From positions 81,756,881-81,820,880 of the forward strand of contig JALJCS010000001.1 of the NCBI GenBank assembly GCA_023055355.1: 64,000 nt of DNA, in the 5' to 3' direction. Shown in pieces: positions 57,401 to 64,000 of this stretch. A program made the position numbers and the translations under genes. This stretch comes from Agelaius tricolor (lineage: Eukaryota; Chordata; Aves; Passeriformes; Icteridae). Numbering within the stretch: position 1 is the first letter of the stretch; each line of letters starts with the position of its first letter. The notes beneath the pieces were generated by a model, which was not told where the DNA came from, searched no databases, and worked only from the letters and a program-made list of their open reading frames with translations.

Positions 57401-60400
57401 TCATCACAAAGGAAAACATGTGAGCAGGAAAAAAACCAGGAGAGTGAACTGCATGTTGTTCTGGAAAATCTATCATACCATGGGCATAACTCTGCGTTGC
57501 TATAGAAAAATAGTCACACATCAAGCTGGAAAATAAAGTTTGCCACTTTTCTACCCTTTTTTTGCAATCTCTCCACATCTTTCTCTATCATCACATCTCC
57601 AGCATTTAGATGATGTATGAAAGACCCATGAGGACTTTTTAGAAACTGAGATTTTAAGAACCTTTTAAAGTACTCTGCTGAGTTTACTGACTGAAATAAT
57701 AATAGTCCTAATTTTATGCCACATTTTTAGGAATACTTCTCAGAAGATTTTCTTTAATAGATCTGTTCATTTTTTTTCTATCAACAATTAAGTTACACCT
57801 GGTTTACAGGTGGCTCTTCTTTAAAGGACTTTCCTTTTTAAGTATTATATATATTGACGTAATATGAAAATACAAGAGCAGCTGACTGACTATCCATTTG
57901 CTCTGAATGTAATTGAAATTAGTATAAAATATCCCATTAACTGCAATGGTTTATGCCAGACTCAGTTGCAGATTTCTTTTAGATCCCTTTTCATGTCCCC
58001 TGCCAAAAGCTATTGACCTTGGTTTGTTTAGTTTGTGTCAAAAAAGGTGTCAACATAGGGGAGTCCTGGTGTTCCCCTGGAGATGCTGGAGGGTGGAATG
58101 CTGCTGAGGTCAGTGGAGAAGTCAGTACCAGAAATAAATGGGGCCCTGGTCAACCCAGTGTACTTAAGCACAGAGGTTTAATCCAGACTGTTGGTCTGGT
58201 CTTAACTTGTGGCTCAGAGGCAGCTGCTGTGAGGGTTAGCTACCATGGAGAAATGCTGATTAGTAAAATGTGGCTAAAAACCTCTTCAGAACATCGGCTG
58301 ACATTTCGACTCAAATTTCAATTTCATCTTTGAAGTATTAAATCAGGGACTTAATTAGAAGCCCCCTTTCCCATAGAAAGGTTGGGATCACTTAAACAGC
58401 AACAGATGGCAGCTAGAGAGAACTTCATAAGGAGATTGGAATAAACCAACAGTTTACATGCTATGGAAAAGAAGGCCATGTGACTTATCCCTGCTAGAGC
58501 TCTCTCAGCAGCCAGCTCTTCCTCTACCTGCCCTCAGTGGAGCTATGACCAGACTACGATCCCAACTCGAGATGTTTTTATCTGGGTCACAGTCTGGATT
58601 TTCAGGGAATGTGGTTTATAGCAGAATCCAGAAAGCCAGGAAGTGCAATTTCCTAGAAATCAAATGGAAGAACTACAGGAAGAGAGGGTGGGCTGAGAGG
58701 TATGAGAGAAAGCAAAAACTTCATAGATGTACTAGACATGGAGACTCCAAGAACAAAGAAGCTGAGGTCTGCAGAAGCCCCAGCAAAAGAAAAGGAACAC
58801 ATTTCTCCACAGGGAGAAAGTTGGCTGTGACCTGCTATTGCTGGCAGATGGAGCTTCAGCCTCAGCTGGCAATCTATTAGGCTTTAAAAAAAAGTAGTAA
58901 ACTGTCTTGGCAATGAGAGGGAAACCAACTGCATTGCTGAAGGAAGAAAAACCACATGCTCTGACAGCTTAGTAGTTCATGACCCCTGCTCACAAAAGAA
59001 ACTGAATGGTGGCAGTGGTTGGTGACTCACTCCTCTGCGTAGCAGAGACATCAGTTTGTTGGATTGACCTAATGCTTATGGAGAGGCTTTGCCCAAACCA
59101 GAGCTATTGCACAAGTTTGCCAAGGCTCATTCAGCCCTCTGACACCTCCTCCACATGGCTCAGTCACTTCAGAGCTAATGCCACTGCTCTAGGAACAAGC
59201 AAGGGAAAACCATAAAAAACAGCAGGGATCCTGAAGCGATGGGGAGAGAATTGGAGCCTCAGCTGGTGTTCTTATCAATCCCATCAGAGAGGGTAAAAGC
59301 CCAAGCAAGGACAGACACATCCTGGAGATAAATATATGGCTGTACAGATGGTGAGGCTCAGAGTACTTGGGTTTCCTGAAGGGGGAGGCTGTATTCATAA
59401 TAGGGTCATAAGAGGGATGAGAAGGAAATGACTGAATCGGTTGTAGATATGTGTAAAGTATTTTGCCTTATATGATGCAGGATGCACATGTTCACTCTGA
59501 GATCTGGAGTCTGGAGGGAGACAGACCTGTTAAAATTCCCCAGGGTAATAACAGAAAGAGGAAAGGGCATCTTTGGAAAAAAAAACAAAATAGGATGCAG
59601 AGAATGCAAACTAGGGTGTGTTTAAATTTATTTTCGTTTTTTCATAGTTAGGTATCGAATTTAAACAGATCATGTAGGCTAGTATAGCAATCAGACCCTT
59701 TCACCTGTCCTAGACTGCTATTTTATGATGGGAAGAACTGCCTCTGAAGGAGTTTGAGTCTCTACAAGGACTCTGAATGAAACCTGGAAAACTGAGTGCC
59801 TAAGATAGCTAAAAAATCAGAATAAAATATTATCTCTTTCACAGATCTGAGTGGAATCTAAATCTCTTCTTGACTTGAATCTGATCAAAAAGGAAAACAT
59901 GACTGAAAATAAGGAAGGGCAGGTCAATTAAGGGAGAATGAGGAGTGCAGTGGTAGAATTGATACATCTAGGAAATGGAGGAGAGAACGCTGGAGAAACA
60001 GGACAGTGAGCTTCAGGAAAAGAAGTGAACCTAGTGAACTGAACCCATTAGGAAGCACAATTATAGGAAAGAGTCTAAGGGAGTTGCAGCTGGCAGTTTC
60101 TTAAATAAGACACAAAAATGATGAACAACAATGTATAAAGAAGAGTGGCCACTGCAGGGCTTGATATAATTTTTTTTCAGCAGCATTGGAAATAGAAGTG
60201 AAACCTTTCACTACCTCACAAGTCCCTTTCTCCCTTGTCTCTTAGTTTCCCCTTAGCTGTAATGAAAAATATTCCTTATAATTTCCACCTCAGGTTCTCC
60301 TTGAAAGAAAATGAATTAATATAACAGTGAGATGCTTTAGCTAACTCTTCAGTATTTCACTCTCAAGAAAGAAATTAATATAAAATAAAAACTGGCCAAA

Positions 60401-63400
60401 TTCTTAATGACAAGCATGACAAATGACATAAATGTGAAGATCCAATGGCAGAAAGAACAGCAAAAAAAAGAAAATTTCAGTACACTTGTCTTAAAAAAAA
60501 AGAGCAACATTAAAGCATTCCACAGTTTTTTAAGCAGTAAGATCTACTCTTCTGCTTAATGGAAAGGGAAGGCTAATGACATGTTGCCAATGGATTTGAA
60601 GAGTTTCATGGGTTTTTGGCTTTAGTCTTCACCAGCTGTGATTAGATAGCTAACACAATTAGCATCAATGTCAAAGGAGTGTGAAGTCTCCTGGCATAAA
60701 AAAAGAGCATCTTGGAAGCTATCTAAATAAGTTACTTGCTTTCAAATAATTTTATACTCTCTTTAAATTCTGCTCAGAGAAGTTAGGGCACTGTCTAGGG
60801 CAATGCCAGAAAATGTAGTCATGGAGGATAGATGGGCTCCAGAAGGCAGAAGAGATAAAACAGAGTGTAATGTGTGTAAGAAGGAGGAAAGGAGTCCTCA
60901 GTCATTTACAGACCAGTGGAGCTTCACTTCCACTGTACAATGACCCTGGAATAAATAAATATAAAGAAAAAGGCTCTAAGTATTTGACACATAGATTAGC
61001 AAAGAAGAAACACTCTTGAATCCATTGAAAGACCTTAGATGGCAGAATAAAGTGGTATGTGGATAGGAAAGAAGAAATAATCAAGTATGACATAGTTGTG
61101 TTTCTATAAAGCTTGACTGTCTTCTATCCCAATTCTATAAGCAGGTTAGGAACATATGGTTAAAAAAATAAATGCGACATCAAGATGGGAAGATGCATGA
61201 AGATGGGATCTACAAGGTTCTGTGGATGGCCTAGTAGTCTCTAGATGAACATCTAAATTATTTAAACATTAAATAATTTGGACAGGTTAACAGAAATACG
61301 TTTTTGAAATCTGAGGCTGTACAATCCTGTAATGGTAAATGTAGTAGACAGCAAGATTAGAATTCAAAATGACTTTGATAAATTGAATATATTCTTGATG
61401 TCAAGAATGACATTGAGATTGAGTAAATGACATGCAATAAATGGGACACAATTCAACAAGTCTGTGTGCAAAACATGGCACTGTGAGAGATAAACAAAAG
61501 TGAAGTACAAATACATAACTAAATCAACTGGCTGCAGGTAAAGCACTTGAAGCTACAGTGAATAACACAACACATAAATTATAAAGTGTGACTTCAGCCA
61601 GATCTCGATTTTAAATGTATTTCTGAAAAATAGGATGCTTTTGTAGAGGGTCCAGATGTCACTGACAACTCTGATCAAAAATCTGAAACAAAGACCTAGC
61701 AAGGAGTCTTGAACTCATTGCGTTGGGATTTTTGTTGGGGTTTTTTTAAGTGCAAAGACAAGTGAAGGGGAGACTTAAAAGCAGTTTTCAGCTACATCAA
61801 ACTTTATTGAAAAGGGAGAAGAAACTTTTTGCATTAGTTGTTTTGAATTTTATTTTCATGCACACTGGAGACAGAACAACTACTACTAAATTGCAACAGT
61901 AGAAACTTTCACAAAGTTTTCTCACTGTAAGGAGAAGGTAATTCCAGATTTTTTTGTCAAAGATGATTACAGTATCCTCAAGGTCCAAGTTAAGCAAACA
62001 GGTATTACACACAGTAACAAGGGAGGGAGAGAAGGAGGAATTTTGCACTAGGTTTAGGCATTTTGGGTTACTTCTTTTAAGCTTTTTCCTACATACTTTC
62101 TTTGAACCTATAATCTTGGAAAATAAAAATTATTCAGAGCAATATTAACCTCTTTTTGGTGCTTCAATCCTGCTGCCAGTTGCTGGAAATTGTATCCATT
62201 TTGAGAAAGATAAATGTGGAGAAGAGAATACAACAGTCACGACACTGAGATTACAAGCTGCTCTGGAAGGGAGAAAGATCTGTGATGGACATCACTGCTA
62301 CTCCTTTGGGAAACTTCATCTCACCTGCAGATGAGACTCACTGTACAACACAAAGGTATCCCAAAGGAACTGAGCCACCCATGGCCCTAGATTTAGGGAG
62401 TTATTGTTAGATACCTTGGGTTTAGACTACAAAGAATCTCAAATGCTTGGAAGACAAGTTGTCAGACAGATTCATACTTTGGAGTATGGCACAGAATTAG
62501 TCCATTTGAAGGGTGAAAAAGACACAAACCATTCCTTATCACTCAGATAGAGCATTACTGTTTATCTTCAGGTTATGTGCTGGTGATAAGAAGAATTTCT
62601 GTTGCTTTCTTGATTTAATAAAGGCTAATATCTTGTTCTATGTGAGGAATAAATAAACACAGATGGTCTCCTTTATGATAAAAAAAAAATCCCAAAACAA
62701 CCTGAATTTCCATTCTAATTATCATGAAACTGTCTTATATCTCTATGGCCTTTAATGCATATCTTAATCCTACAGTTTACTGTAGGATAAGTAAACTTAA
62801 ACTTCCTTAAACCTTACTTTTAAGCCAATTTAAATTTTTCTTATGCATGTATGGGAAGAATTAGTATTTTGTGGATATGTGCTCCAAGAAAAAGATACCT
62901 AAAAAAAAAAAAAGTAACAGAAAAAACCACCAAGGAGACATTTTATTTTTATAGAGAATCTCTCATTTTATAAAATTCTTTCTAACATCTACCTGACCTC
63001 ATCCATTTGTATTTGTTCTCTAGCTGAGGAGGAAAACTCAAATAAAAATAAGCCTTCAACACCTCTGTTAGGTAGAGGATAATTTTTTTTCTGATTTCAT
63101 ATAAAACATGGGAGTAATAAGCCTTATAGGCCTACTTGGTGAATGATTATTATCAATTCTGCCTAAAGCAAATTGAACATTCAGGAACTAGTGAAAGAGA
63201 AAATCGGATCAATTGAAGTCAGAGGATTTTTTTAACATATATTTCATTCTATATTGAAAGTTTAAAGAAACTGATTTTATAAAACTTTTCAGGGGACAAA
63301 GATTCTCATATATCTGTCCTATGAAAACACATAAGGCTTAGTCTAGGGTGAGCTGGGAAATGATTGTGTTCATTTTAGAGCTTTTACAATGTCATAAGTA

Positions 63401-64000
63401 AAATGCTCCAAACAATTGTTGGTCATTGCAGCTGAGAATGTCTTGCTTTTGAGAGTGGTATGTGAGGACCTCTGGTTCACTTAAATATTGTTTCTTCCTC
63501 TAGAAGGCTGAAAAAACAGACCTCAGCTACCCTTCTCCCTGGTAAAGATTTTGAGTGTGAATAATCAATGCCAGTAAAACCAAGGCAACAGAACTAGCTA
63601 AGCTGAAAATTGATTTTAAAGTTTTCATACTCACAGGACCAGCATAATGGTAAAGACCATGGATTAGTGTGACTGAGTAAACTTTGTGCAGTTTGCTATA
63701 CAAAGGGACTGGAACTGAAAGGAAAACATGAGGATGATGGAATCTTTATAATGTATCTATTGGATAAAGTACTCTGTCCCAAAAGAAAAAAAAAAGTATT
63801 ATTGGGCACTTGAGAGAGTGTGTGGAATAATAGGAAAATCAATGCATTCATTGGTGTTTCTCAGACATTCAATGACCAAAGTCAGCGTTTCTAGAAGTTT
63901 TTTCAATGCATTAAACCTGGTTTCTTTGAGATTTCTTGTGCATCTGACCCAAAACTAAGGTAAAATTCTGAGCAAATAAGAAATTCTGGGCACCTCCACC
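53941..64000. other. Unique AT-rich noncoding sequence
   Basis: No gene, RNA or interspersed repeat is recognised over the last 10 kb. A run of about 29 T lies near 54388-54416. G/T tracts occur near 61726-61748 and A runs near 62680 and 62900. Open frames such as 54514-54903 (129 codons), 58013-58333 (106) and 58458-58880 (140, plus) have no domain I can name and no splice context. Confidence 0.5.
54388..54416. repeat. Long T homopolymer
   Basis: About 29 consecutive T, preceded by CTACTTTTC. It is simple sequence, and no retrocopy is seen on either side. Confidence 0.9.

Overview
This window looks like a bird nuclear genome, most likely a gene-poor intergenic or intronic stretch. The evidence is the repeat content. 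There are several 5'-truncated CR1 LINE fragments that end in the avian-type ATTCTATGAT or ATTCTGTGAT tails without poly(A). There is one retroviral solo LTR, overall repeat density is low, and the background is AT-rich. I found no protein-coding gene, tRNA, rRNA or CRISPR array that I can support. The long open frames fall in low-stop tandem repeats, simple repeats or LINE/LTR remnants, or are unassigned.

Layout. Positions 1-6574 are AT-rich unique sequence with small tandem repeats (28-bp units near 2.0 kb, 9-bp at 2.95 kb, 21-bp at 3.07 kb, 37-bp at 4.0 kb, 44-bp at 5.7 kb). They also hold an unusual three-armed inverted-repeat cluster at 3278-3364. A CR1 3' end lies at 6575-6882. From 6.9 to 25.9 kb the sequence is mostly unique, with a G-rich 17-bp minisatellite at 10.6 kb, an (AT)18 run at 22.05 kb and an unassigned 336-codon open frame with one internal stop on the minus strand at 17.3-18.4 kb. 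An old minus-strand CR1 lies at 25.90-26.15 kb. A longer CR1 with reverse-transcriptase C-terminal remnants lies at 29.40-30.52 kb and is interrupted by a second CR1 of another subfamily. A 320-bp strand-asymmetric A/C tract sits at 33.1 kb and a (GGAA)31 run at 37.5 kb. A CR1 at 39.55-39.89 kb carries a newly acquired inverted arm. A diverged copy of what looks like an ancient amniote interspersed repeat (45.25-45.41 kb) precedes an 855-bp solo LTR (45,546-46,400) with a 4-bp target duplication.

The most striking object is an abrupt GC- and CpG-rich island at 52.74-53.94 kb. It contains a 27-unit, 32/33-bp minisatellite (52,855-53,733). The array has almost no stop codons on either strand, so it creates several 300-500 codon open frames that I regard as artefacts. 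Its internal variation sits largely at CpG sites and is polarised along the array. From 54 to 64 kb I see only unique AT-rich sequence and homopolymer runs.

No genes act together here. What can be read is a history of insertion, nesting, template-switch-like mutation and tandem amplification, plus a few unique stretches that might be conserved regulatory elements.
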